This document shows, in pieces, positions 43,500 through 50,898 of a stretch of 64,000 bases of DNA (the stretch's first letter is position 1; every line of letters starts with the position of its first letter). Under the pieces are notes generated by a model, which searched no databases, had not been told where the DNA came from, and saw only the letters and a list, made by a program, of their open reading frames with translations. The position numbers and the translations under genes were made by a program. This DNA is from an uncultured Clostridia bacterium (GTDB lineage Bacteria > Bacillota > Clostridia > TANB77 > CAG-508), in the NCBI GenBank assembly GCA_948678575.1, contig CAPPGO010000010.1:6546-70545 (forward strand). The letters run 5' to 3'.

Positions 43500-45157
43500 A
43501 GTATAAAATAATAGTGGATAAACAAAGTAGGACAAATCCTTCAAATGAAAAGAAAACATATGAAATAGATATAGAAGAGTTACGATTTAAAGGTGATGTT
43601 CATGACAGCTTGATTATAACAAAAGACGAAGATTATGTGATTAGAAGATTATCCTTAAGTAAGTACAAAGTATTATCAGTATTAATAGAGCCTATAAAAG
43701 AGCCTTTGCAAGATATAAATATAGAGCTATTTGAGGGTGACAATTATGTGTATTTAGAAGATATGGTAGGAAACCAACTATGTGCAGAATATATAGTAAA
43801 AAATGAATTTAACGACATCTATGTAACTAGAAATGAAATGAATAGTGCTATAAATCAGACTGAAAAAGAAATAGATTTATCAGTCAATCAAAAACTAACA
43901 GGATATTCTACTACACAAGAAATGAATAGTGCTATTAATTTAACAGCTTCTAACATAATTAGTGCTATTGATAGTACATTTGAAGATTATAGTACAACAA
44001 CACAAATTAATAACATAATTAACCAGAAAATTTCGGATAAGGAAAATAGTATTTTATTACAAGTGTCAAACACTTATACAACAAAGGACTCTATGCAAAA
44101 TGTGGTTAGGGAAAATAATATAGTTGCAAAAATAAATCTTGCTGTAACCAATAAGCAAGGTGTTATAAATATCGAGAGTAATCAATTTACCCTTAAAAGT
44201 GATAAAACTACATTAGATGCGAACGGAAAATTAACAACAAGTGAAATAATTGCAACAGGTGGTCAAATAGCAGGATTAAAGATGTCACATGAACAAAATG
44301 GAAGCTATTTAGCCAAAACTTACACAACAAATAATACTCAATATCAAAGTGGATTCTATATTCCAGATTCTGGTTCAGGAAGTAGTATTTTTCTTTATGC
44401 TGGATGTCCTACTGCAGGATATTTGGCAGATTCTAATTTATATATAAGACATGATGGATTGATAAAAGCAAAATGGTTTGAAGTAAATGGAGAAAGTGGT
44501 TATTTTTATGTGAACTACAATAGTAATAGAAGAGCTATGACTTTGAGTAAAACTGGAATAGATTTTTTTATTGATAATAGCACCAATAACAATTTTGCTA
44601 GTATGACGTATGGTTCTCAATATTGGAATTTTATTTTATACGATACTCCTCATTTGTCGATAACTGATGGAGTTCATGACAGAATGGCTTTGACTTATGA
44701 AAAATATAATCCGAGTTCTTCAAACAATTTAAGTAAAGTAGGAGATGTATTTTGGTTTAATAGTGTTTTATATGTACAAGGAAATAGATATAACAATTTA
44801 AATAATACAATTTACATTCAAGGATACGAAGTAGCAACTAACGCATCAGACGAACGATTAAAAGAAAATAAAGTAGAATGTAAAGAAAATTCTTTAGAAG
44901 TTACAGATAAAATTCCTATAATCTCATTTGATTGGAAAAAAGATATTCATACGAGAGATGCAGGTAAACATATAAGATTTGGATATGGAGCTCAAAGGAC
45001 AAAAAAGGTTTTTGAAGATGGTGTGAATTATAGCATAGAAAATGACACATATCAAATGAATTTACTAAATTTATCGGCTTTACATCATAAAAATATCCAA
45101 GACATACATTCTTGGATGCAAAAAATAGAAGAAATATTAAAATTGGAGGAAATTTAA
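43496..45157 (+). CDS. Tail fibre with S74 self-cleaving chaperone domain
   Basis: TTG start overlapping the hub gene stop (TTGA). The 553-aa protein has an N-terminal baseplate-binding part, coiled repeats (NEMNSAINQTEKEI, QEMNSAINLTASN) and beta fibre sequence, and ends in an intramolecular chaperone of the S74 family: the SDERLKENK motif has the Ser and Lys of the cleavage dyad. The C-terminal domain trimerises the fibre and is cut off. Confidence 0.87.
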   Translation: MKYKIIVDKQSRTNPSNEKKTYEIDIEELRFKGDVHDSLIITKDEDYVIRRLSLSKYKVLSVLIEPIKEPLQDINIELFEGDNYVYLEDMVGNQLCAEYIVKNEFNDIYVTRNEMNSAINQTEKEIDLSVNQKLTGYSTTQEMNSAINLTASNIISAIDSTFEDYSTTTQINNIINQKISDKENSILLQVSNTYTTKDSMQNVVRENNIVAKINLAVTNKQGVINIESNQFTLKSDKTTLDANGKLTTSEIIATGGQIAGLKMSHEQNGSYLAKTYTTNNTQYQSGFYIPDSGSGSSIFLYAGCPTAGYLADSNLYIRHDGLIKAKWFEVNGESGYFYVNYNSNRRAMTLSKTGIDFFIDNSTNNNFASMTYGSQYWNFILYDTPHLSITDGVHDRMALTYEKYNPSSSNNLSKVGDVFWFNSVLYVQGNRYNNLNNTIYIQGYEVATNASDERLKENKVECKENSLEVTDKIPIISFDWKKDIHTRDAGKHIRFGYGAQRTKKVFEDGVNYSIENDTYQMNLLNLSALHHKNIQDIHSWMQKIEEILKLEEI

Positions 45158-45159
45158 AA

Positions 45160-45420
45160 ATGGAAAATGAAGAAGAAAACGAAGTTGTGAGAAAAGGAAT
45201 AAATTATGCAACTTTTGAACTCAAAAATAGAATAGCTCAAGTTATTCAAGAAGCTGAAGTACCTCTAATCAATGCTAAATATGTGTTGATTGAAATGACT
45301 AATGAACTTACTAATATGTCGTATCAAGCGATAAAAAGAGAAGAAGAAGCTTATCAAGAATCTTTGAGAAAAAAAGAAGAACAGAAAAAAGAATTAGAGA
45401 AAAATAATAAGTCAAAATAG
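45160..45420 (+). CDS. Small coiled tail-region protein (86 aa)
   Basis: ATG at 45160 follows GGAGG; a longer reading would begin within the fibre gene. A helix (VIQEAEVPLINAKYVLIEMT) is followed by a charged coiled tail (EEEAYQESLRKKEEQKKELE). Similar small proteins sit next to fibre genes in related phages. Function unknown. Confidence 0.6.
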   Translation: MENEEENEVVRKGINYATFELKNRIAQVIQEAEVPLINAKYVLIEMTNELTNMSYQAIKREEEAYQESLRKKEEQKKELEKNNKSK

Positions 45421-45430
45421 GAGGCTAAAA

Positions 45431-45872
45431 ATGGTAGTTTGGAAAGATGGAACATTAGTAACTCCAGCTCATGTAAACGAAGATGGTACTATAACAGCAG
45501 CTGTATACGAAGGTGAAACACCATTGAGTGCAGAGCTTTTAAACTTAATGCAAAAAGTTGATACTAAAAGTATAACAATAGCAAAAGGAACAGTTATAAC
45601 TAATAATAAAGAAATAACACTGCCATTGAAATATCAAGTACGGTAATAATTCTTTAAAGTTATATTGGAATGGAGTACAGATAATAAAAGCCACAGATAC
45701 AACAGATGGACATTACAAAGAAGTAGGAAATGCTGGAGCAATAAGTAATAAAATTAAAATGTACAGAACTACAGCAGATGGAAATTATACTTTAAATGAA
45801 GATGTTATTCTTACAGCAACTGTTCAAGGAGTTGTAGAAAATGAGGAGGTGGTTGGAGATGCAAACACCTAG
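45431..45872 (+). CDS. Tail fibre/baseplate protein, +1 shift at CGG
   Basis: The start follows TAGGAGG. Codon 71 is CGG (45641-45643), directly followed by TAA in frame 0 (end 45646). Skipping C gives LPLKYQVGNNSLKLYWNG and then KATDTTDGHYKEVGNAG, the typical fibre beta motif, to a stop at 45872 (146 aa). The next gene starts at 45859, overlapping this restored end. The paired stop right after CGG means frame 0 can produce only a 71-residue fragment. Confidence 0.85.
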
Positions 45873-46614
45873 TGAAGATTTATTGTTTAAAATCATGCCT
45901 AAGAACGCAGGAGCTCATAATTCAGTGTATAGAGGTAAGGACATAACGAATCTGTTTTATAATGGAACTTTAAGTCCACAAATAGCAAATCAAACATTTG
46001 ATGATATATTTGTAGGGGATTATATAATAGGAAATGTAAGTAACAAAAAGTATCTTGTGGCGGATATAAACTACAGATTTCATTGTAGTAATACACAAAT
46101 TACAACGCCTCATATTTTAATGATACCAGAAGGTTCTATGGGACTTGCAAAAATGAACGATACAGATATTACAACAGGTGCTTATGCTGACAGCAAAATG
46201 CGTACAGAATATTTAACTCCATATAAAACGATAATACAAAATGATTTTGGGACAAATCATATTTTAAGCCATAATAATTTTTTTGCTCGTTCTGTAACAA
46301 ATGGCTATGAAAATAGTGGTACATGGTATCAGTCTGAAATTGATTTAATGAATGAAAGAATGGTTTATGGCTCTGATATATATCATAACAAATTAAATGG
46401 AACTAATTTAGCTATGAATACAACAGTAGATAGATGCCAACTATCATTGTTTGCAATAAGAAAAGATTTAATATTGTTAAATCCAAGATCAAATTATTGG
46501 TTACGAGATGTTGTTAGCAACACTACTTTTGCAACAGTAGATGGCTATGGCTTTTCATTTTATGGTCCAGCATCTAGTTCATTTAATGTTAGACCAGCAT
46601 TTTTAATTTATTAA
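45859..46614 (+). CDS. Receptor-binding-like protein, DUF6273-type C-terminus
   Basis: An ATG at 45859 after GAGGAGGTGG is preferred over an upstream ATG that overlaps the site. The 251-aa protein begins SEDLLFKIMPKNAGAHNSVYRG and ends YWLRDVVSN...VRPAFLIY, the WLR and RPA signature of DUF6273 modules with probable C-type-lectin-like fold on phage tail tips. A paralogue lies at 47569-48351. A role in binding the host surface is inferred. Confidence 0.72.
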   Translation: MQTPSEDLLFKIMPKNAGAHNSVYRGKDITNLFYNGTLSPQIANQTFDDIFVGDYIIGNVSNKKYLVADINYRFHCSNTQITTPHILMIPEGSMGLAKMNDTDITTGAYADSKMRTEYLTPYKTIIQNDFGTNHILSHNNFFARSVTNGYENSGTWYQSEIDLMNERMVYGSDIYHNKLNGTNLAMNTTVDRCQLSLFAIRKDLILLNPRSNYWLRDVVSNTTFATVDGYGFSFYGPASSSFNVRPAFLIY

Positions 46615-46636
46615 AAAATAGGAGGAAAAAAGAAAT

Positions 46637-46702
46637 ATGAAATCAAGTGCTGTAACCGTTGGTGCTGTACACACACACACACACACACGGATAGTTATTT
46701 AA
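46637..46702 (+). CDS. Leader peptide with (AC)10 tract, copy 1
   Basis: ATG at 46637 after TAGGAGG opens 21 codons (MKSSAVTVGAVHTHTHT, then RIVI). The tract AC x 10 at 46669-46688 is followed by CGG in frame, then TAA. With 9 (or 12) repeats the frame would run on to a TGA overlapping the ATG of the next gene (ATGA), through that gene's ribosome site. It is nearly identical to the second leader at 47469. Confidence 0.6.
   Translation: MKSSAVTVGAVHTHTHTRIVI
46669..46688 (+). repeat. Dinucleotide repeat (AC)10
   Basis: Ten perfect AC units inside a translated leader; prone to slippage. The same length is present at 47507-47526. Confidence 0.95.
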
Positions 46703-46730
46703 AAGAAGAAAAAACTGGAGGTGAATGCAA

Positions 46731-47076
46731 ATGAAACTTCCAGAAGAGATAAAAGAAAACAATGTATATTCAACAGAAGAAACAAAAATTGGAACATATT
46801 TAGATAAACCGTTATATAGAAAGGTTATCAAAGGTACTACTGGTAACGTAGATACAGCAAATTTTATACCTTTAATTCTAAATGTAGATAATTTTTTGAA
46901 TTTTGAGTGCAAATTTGGAGCCGAGCAAAGACCATATAATTATATTTGGGAGCGGGGATAGATTACCACTAGATTTTTTAATATTAAGTGGAAATTTTTG
47001 CTATAGAGTTATGAGTAGTATTGGAGCTAATAAGGCTTTTACAATAAATATCAATTATACAAAATCAACTGATTAA
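46731..47076 (+). CDS. Tail-tip protein of YSTEE/YTKTTD type, +1 shift at CGG
   Basis: ATG at 46731 lies 7 bases after GGAGGTG; another at 46725 is too close. The protein has the tail protein motif NVYSTEETKIGTYLDKPLYRK. Codon 75 is CGG (46953-46955) after YNYIWE; frame 0 ends at 46961 (ERG). Skipping C gives WEGDRLPLDFLILSG and then a C-terminus, AFTININ and YTKSTD, that is the usual ending of these proteins, with stop at 47076 (114 aa). Both ends being typical of the family makes the joined reading very likely. Confidence 0.85.
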
Positions 47077-47077
47077 A

Positions 47078-47100
47078 AAATATCTCGATTTGAGATATTT
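47078..47100 (+). terminator. Hairpin before the holin gene
   Basis: AAATATCTC/GAGATATTT with a 5-nt loop. It is a possible weak terminator or mRNA stabiliser. The same arms recur before the lysin gene at 48353-48395. Confidence 0.5.
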
Positions 47101-47115
47101 TAGAAAGGATAAAAA

Positions 47116-47469
47116 ATGGAATATTTACAAGATTTAGAATTTACAAATATTATATGGGTATTTATATTACCTTTAATTTTAATGTTTATTGATATAATAA
47201 CAGGTTATATAAATGCTTGGAAAAATAAAGAAATATCTAGTTCAAAAATGAGAGATGGAATAGGAAAAAAATGTGCTGAACTAGTTTACATACTATTAGG
47301 AGTTTTATTTAAATTAGCATTTGGAATAGATGCAATAATGTATTTTCTAGTAATTTATATATGCTATATGGAGCTTAATTCAATTGCTGAGAATTGTGAC
47401 AAGTTAGGATTTAGATTACCAGAAGGAATAAAAGAAAAACTAAATAATGTAAATAAGGAGGACAAGTAA
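47116..47469 (+). CDS. Phage holin
   Basis: The 117-aa protein has two or three hydrophobic segments (about 12-30, 55-72, 73-88), an internal DIITGYINAWKNKEISSSKMRDG motif and GKKCAELVYILLGV, as in the toxin-secretion/phage lysis holin family. It would form membrane pores for lysis with the lysin gene nearby. Its stop overlaps the start of the second (AC)10 leader (TAATG). Confidence 0.88.
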   Translation: MEYLQDLEFTNIIWVFILPLILMFIDIITGYINAWKNKEISSSKMRDGIGKKCAELVYILLGVLFKLAFGIDAIMYFLVIYICYMELNSIAENCDKLGFRLPEGIKEKLNNVNKEDK

Positions 47470-47540
47470 TGAAATTTCACAAAGGCTGTGTAACCGTTGG
47501 TGCTGTACACACACACACACACACACGGATAGTTATTTAA
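47469..47540 (+). CDS. Leader peptide with (AC)10 tract, copy 2
   Basis: ATG at 47469 overlaps the holin stop (TAATG). The 23 codons read MKFHKGCVTVGAVHTHTHT then RIVI, with CGG in frame after the AC tract (47507-47526) and TAA at 47538. As in copy 1, loss of one AC unit would carry the frame to a TGA overlapping the ATG of the next gene. Confidence 0.6.
   Translation: MKFHKGCVTVGAVHTHTHTRIVI
47507..47526 (+). repeat. Dinucleotide repeat (AC)10, second copy
   Basis: Ten AC units in the same sequence context as 46669-46688; the surrounding 80 bp is almost identical. Confidence 0.95.
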
Positions 47541-47568
47541 AAGAAGAAAAAACTGGAGGTGATTGTAT

Positions 47569-48351
47569 ATGAAACTTCCAGGAGAAGAAACTATTAAAAA
47601 ATTTGAATTAAAAGAAATAATACCTAAGAACGCAGGAGCTCGTAATAGTATATACAGAGGCAAAGACATAACAGATTTATTTTATAACGGTACACTATCA
47701 CAACAAATATCAGCAGGAACTTTTGATGATATATTTATAGGAGACTATATTATAGGACAAATAAGTGGGCGTAAATATTTAGTTGCTGATATAAACTACA
47801 GATTTCATTCCGGAAATGTTCTATGTAATACTTTTCATGTTTTAATAATACCCGAAAAAGTTTTAGGTACTAGTGCAATGAATGATTCAAATACTGTTGC
47901 GGGTGCTTATGTTGGAAGTAAAATGTATTTAGAGATTTTAGCTTCAATTAAGAATACAATAGAAAGTGACTTTGGATTAAGCCATATTTTAACTCACAAA
48001 AATTATTTCTGTAATGCTGTTACAGGTGCTTATGAGAGCAATGGTGATTGGTACAATTCTACAATTGATTTGATGAACGAAAATATGGTGTATGGTTCCA
48101 ATATTTATCATAACTTTCGAAATGGAACCAGTAAAGCTATGAATATTACTATTGATAAAACTCAATTAGCATTGTTTAGGTTAAGGCCAGATTTAATTGT
48201 ATCTTTAAACAATAGTGGATCAATTCAAAAATATTGGTTACGAGATATTGCATCAGAATCAGCGTTCTGCTTAGTTGGTGGTGGTGGTTCTGCAAATAAT
48301 GCAGGAGCTTCTGAGGTACAAGGCATACGTCCAGCTTTTTTAATATATTAA
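47569..48351 (+). CDS. Receptor-binding-like protein, DUF6273-type, paralogue
   Basis: ATG at 47569 after GGAGGTG. The 260-aa protein shares with the 45859 gene the IIPKNAGARNSIYRGKDIT start, the FDDIFIGDYIIG region and the YWLRDIASES and GIRPAFLIY end, but differs in the middle. Its expression may be tied to the upstream (AC)10 leader. Surface binding is inferred. Confidence 0.72.
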   Translation: MKLPGEETIKKFELKEIIPKNAGARNSIYRGKDITDLFYNGTLSQQISAGTFDDIFIGDYIIGQISGRKYLVADINYRFHSGNVLCNTFHVLIIPEKVLGTSAMNDSNTVAGAYVGSKMYLEILASIKNTIESDFGLSHILTHKNYFCNAVTGAYESNGDWYNSTIDLMNENMVYGSNIYHNFRNGTSKAMNITIDKTQLALFRLRPDLIVSLNNSGSIQKYWLRDIASESAFCLVGGGGSANNAGASEVQGIRPAFLIY

Positions 48352-48352
48352 A

Positions 48353-48395
48353 AAATATCTCAAATTGTGATATTTTATCTCAAAATGAGATATTT
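48353..48395 (+). repeat. Hairpin before the lysin gene
   Basis: AAATATCTC (48353-48361) and GAGATATTT (48387-48395) repeat the holin-gene hairpin arms, with an extra TATTTTATCTC inside. Both lysis genes thus carry related upstream stem-loops. Confidence 0.5.
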
Positions 48396-48410
48396 AGAAA
48401 GAGGTGTAAA

Positions 48411-49790
48411 ATGAACGAAAAAACTAAAAAGATTTCATTAATTATAGTTGCTTGTGTCTTAGCAGTTATTTGAACTTTAATGATGATATTATATCCAGAT
48501 GCAGAAATTAATAATACAATAGGACAAGTTCAAAATGTAGTTATTGATGAGATACAAGCAATAGATGAAAATATAGTAGTAGAAGATATTACAGAAAATG
48601 AAGAACTTTCTTCAGATGGAACTACAATAGATGGAGCCACAATTAAAGATGAAGAAAAGCTAGAAACAGAAGAAATTGAAAAAATAGAAACAGAAGGATT
48701 TGAACTTCAAGGCGATATTTCCTATGATGGCGATAGAGCTAAGAATTGGAATGTTGAACTTGGAGAATATCAAGGACTTACATATTATAGTCAGATAGAT
48801 AATAGATGGAAAAATAATTTATATACATCTGTTGGAAATAAAACTCAAACAATAGGTTCAAGTGGCTGTGGACCAACTTGTGCAAGTATGGTAGTGAGTT
48901 CTATAAAAGGTATTATAACTCCAGATGTTATGGCTAATTTATTTGTAAAACATGGATATCGTTCTCATAATAATGGAACATATTGGTCAGCGTATCGTGC
49001 TGTAGCTGATGAGTTTAACATAGGATATACTGAAACATCAGATATAAATAAAGCAATAGAACTATTAAGAAATAATAACTATGTAATAACAAGTTGTGGT
49101 AATGGATTATTTACTACTGGAGGACATTATATTGTAATAGTTGGAATAGAGGGCAATACTCTAAAAATTTATGATCCATACAATTATAATGGTAAATTTG
49201 ATACTTCAACTAGAAGAGGTAAAGTAGTGGTTGAAGGCAATACAATTTATTGTAGTATAGATAACTTTAAAAGATATGCTAATTATAAATCATTTTTCTG
49301 TTACCAGGATATTGAACATTCTAAGTTCAGGATGGGAGAGAGGGTACTTGTAGATGTACCTGTGGGAATATGCTGTTACAGTGGTAATTACGCATTAGTA
49401 GATGATTGGACTACTCAATTTTGGATACATAGCTCAGTAATTACTCCAGACAGTCGAGTATATGGACTAGCTGATGTCGCTTATGTTGGTGGAAACCGAT
49501 ATATTGTTCAGATATTTAATGAACAATTTTGGTGTTCTGAGAAAAATATAAACTGTGTCATACCATGTCCTACTGTGTCAAATATTCCAATTCCAAACAC
49601 AGTGGGACAAAATCGAAAACTAGTACAAGCTAGTATAATTTATCAAAATTCAAATTTAAGTGGTTTAAAATACAATTATAAAGCGAATACAACTATTGTA
49701 ATTATGGAAAATGTTACTGCAGATATAGATAAAGTTAAAGTGAAACAAACGGGTAGAGAAGGTTATATAAATAAAATGTATTATAAATAA
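48411..49790 (+). CDS. C39-type cell wall hydrolase (lysin) with in-frame UGA in anchor
   Basis: ATG at 48411 follows AGAGGTG and opens a signal-anchor helix (ISLIIVACVLAVI), which is interrupted by TGA at 48471 and continues TLMMILYP in the same frame. The catalytic part (GLTYYSQIDNRWKN, SSGCGPTCASM, GHYIVIVG) is a peptidase C39-like cysteine protease; a C-terminal SH3-like wall-binding region follows. UGA acts as a normal stop in neighbouring genes, so this is a nonsense mutation, a readthrough site or a restart at ATG 48480. Without the anchor the enzyme might stay in the cytoplasm until the holin opens the membrane. Confidence 0.75.
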
Positions 49791-49817
49791 AAAGGACCCA
49801 AAAGTCCCTTTTTTATA
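49788..49817. terminator. Terminator after lysin gene
   Basis: AAAAAGGACCC/AAGTCCCTTTTTT-type stem with T-runs in both directions, between convergent genes. Confidence 0.7.
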
Positions 49818-49973
49818 CTAGCTTATACTTTTTTTGAATTTTTTTATATGTTTTTTTTCACTATGAATATATTTAGTGACAGTTATAAATTCGATAATGC
49901 TTTCTAAAGGAAATAGTAAATATATTATTATACATATTGCCAATAAAAGCAGTATTGTAAAAAATATCAACAT
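49818..49973 (-). CDS. Small membrane protein at prophage right end (51 aa)
   Basis: Starts at 49973 after a GGAGG inside the end of the upstream gene. One hydrophobic segment (about residues 2-25) is followed by a basic tail (KKHIKKFKKSIS). It is co-transcribed with the larger membrane gene. Position and strand opposite to the lytic genes suggest expression in the lysogen. Confidence 0.6.
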   Translation of the reverse strand: MLIFFTILLLLAICIIIYLLFPLESIIEFITVTKYIHSEKKHIKKFKKSIS

Positions 49974-49975
49974 AT

Positions 49976-50443
49976 TTAATTCCTCCATTTCTTTTTAAAT
50001 TCGCAGGCAATTCCTAATATGAATGTAATAATAAATAATATTATAGACCATCCAAAAACTATTTTTAAGTCTAAATCATTTTGAGGAATAGTTTTTGAAA
50101 TGCCATATGCTAATGATGAAACAACTAAAATACCAGTAGTAATTACCCTTATAAAAGTAATAAAATACTCATTTATATTATATTCATTTTTATTTAATTG
50201 CATGATTATATTTACACAAATTGAAATAGAAACCATTAGCATTTCTGAATAATTGTCCATAAAAGAAAAATGTCCATTTGTTTTAAATGTTTCTATAAAA
50301 AATATAGCTCCAATAGGAAATACTACAGCAAATAAATTAGAGAATAACCAACTAGATACATTTGCAAATATTTTTCTATATTTATCAGCTTTTATGTGAT
50401 TTTGATTGATTAAGTCTTTTGAGTTACTTTTCTTATAATTCAT
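49976..50443 (-). CDS. Four-helix membrane protein, lysogenic-conversion type
   Basis: The 155-aa protein has hydrophobic helices at about 35-52, 65-84, 96-113 and 128-148, with charged ends. It lies between the lysin and attR on the opposite strand, the usual place for morons such as superinfection exclusion genes. No family recognised; role inferred only from place. Confidence 0.65.
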   Translation of the reverse strand: MNYKKSNSKDLINQNHIKADKYRKIFANVSSWLFSNLFAVVFPIGAIFFIETFKTNGHFSFMDNYSEMLMVSISICVNIIMQLNKNEYNINEYFITFIRVITTGILVVSSLAYGISKTIPQNDLDLKIVFGWSIILFIITFILGIACEFKKKWRN

Positions 50444-50589
50444 TTTTACATCCTTATATAATATTTATTATATTAAAGTAATAATATATTAAATTTTATA
50501 AAATATCAATAAATTTCACACAGAAATTACAAATAAAATTGTATAAGAAATATAATTATGTTATACTAAATACGAAAGAAGAGTTGCAT

Positions 50590-50646
50590 ATGAAAAATAC
50601 AAAAGTTTTAGAAATATTAGATAATGTAGAAAACTATATTGAATAA
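50590..50646 (+). CDS. Very short ORF near attR (18 aa)
   Basis: ATG at 50590 follows AGAAGAG and encodes a charged short helix (MKNTKVLEILDNVENYIE). A TATACT-like -10 lies upstream. It could be a remnant. The rest of 50444-50898 holds the arm repeats and attR but no other gene. Confidence 0.3.
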   Translation: MKNTKVLEILDNVENYIE

Positions 50647-50656
50647 GAAGAAAATT

Positions 50657-50676
50657 TAATGCAATTTTTAATGCAA
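50657..50676 (+). repeat. Right integrase arm-site repeats
   Basis: TAATGCAA at 50657-50664 and 50669-50676 mirrors the pair at 13845-13863 beside the left end. Confidence 0.55.
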
Positions 50677-50798
50677 CGCGAAAGAAAAATTATAAAAAAC
50701 GAAGTTAAAACATATAAAATAGAAACCTGAAAAAGCTGTAAAATAGCGTGATTTAACAATTTGTAAGAAATTATAAAAATCTATAAAAAGCAATATTG

Positions 50799-50818
50799 TT
50801 TGGGGACGTCAATATTAA
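50799..50818 (+). repeat. attR core repeat
   Basis: Identical to 13748-13767. The stretch past it leads directly to ldh, so proS and ldh were neighbours before integration. Confidence 0.92.
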
Positions 50819-50898
50819 AAAATATATTGCAAAATAGAAAAATAAGTAGTATAATATCTAATTGGAAAAAATTATATCATTGTAGGGAGAGATATTAT

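Larger units (their letters stand above)
13748..50818. mobile_element. Complete-looking siphovirus prophage integrated at 3' end of proS
   Basis: A 20-bp direct repeat, TTTGGGGACGTCAATATTAA, occurs at 13748-13767 (end of proS) and 50799-50818 (just before ldh). A tyrosine integrase gene lies immediately inside the left end, and all expected modules lie between: lysogeny, replication, packaging, head, tail, lysis. Gene order is that of Firmicute siphoviruses with a P22-like coat protein. Seven genes need a +1 shift at CGG and one lysin carries an in-frame UGA. If CGG shifting works in this host the element is probably intact; if not, it is defective. Confidence 0.95.

Noticed and set aside
46637..46730. 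Leader and downstream gene as one coding sequence at another repeat number
   Set aside because: In the open frame the leader ends at TGA overlapping the next ATG, so the two would be coupled but not fused.
46669..47526. AC tracts as sequencing artefacts
   Set aside because: Both copies have exactly ten units within a duplicated 80-bp context, and each lies in an ORF with a proper ribosome site.
13864..50443. UGA as a sense codon in this phage or host
   Set aside because: Several genes end at UGA with a correct next start nearby (36954, 37405, 43499, 26335, 6437). The lysin UGA is therefore a single exception.
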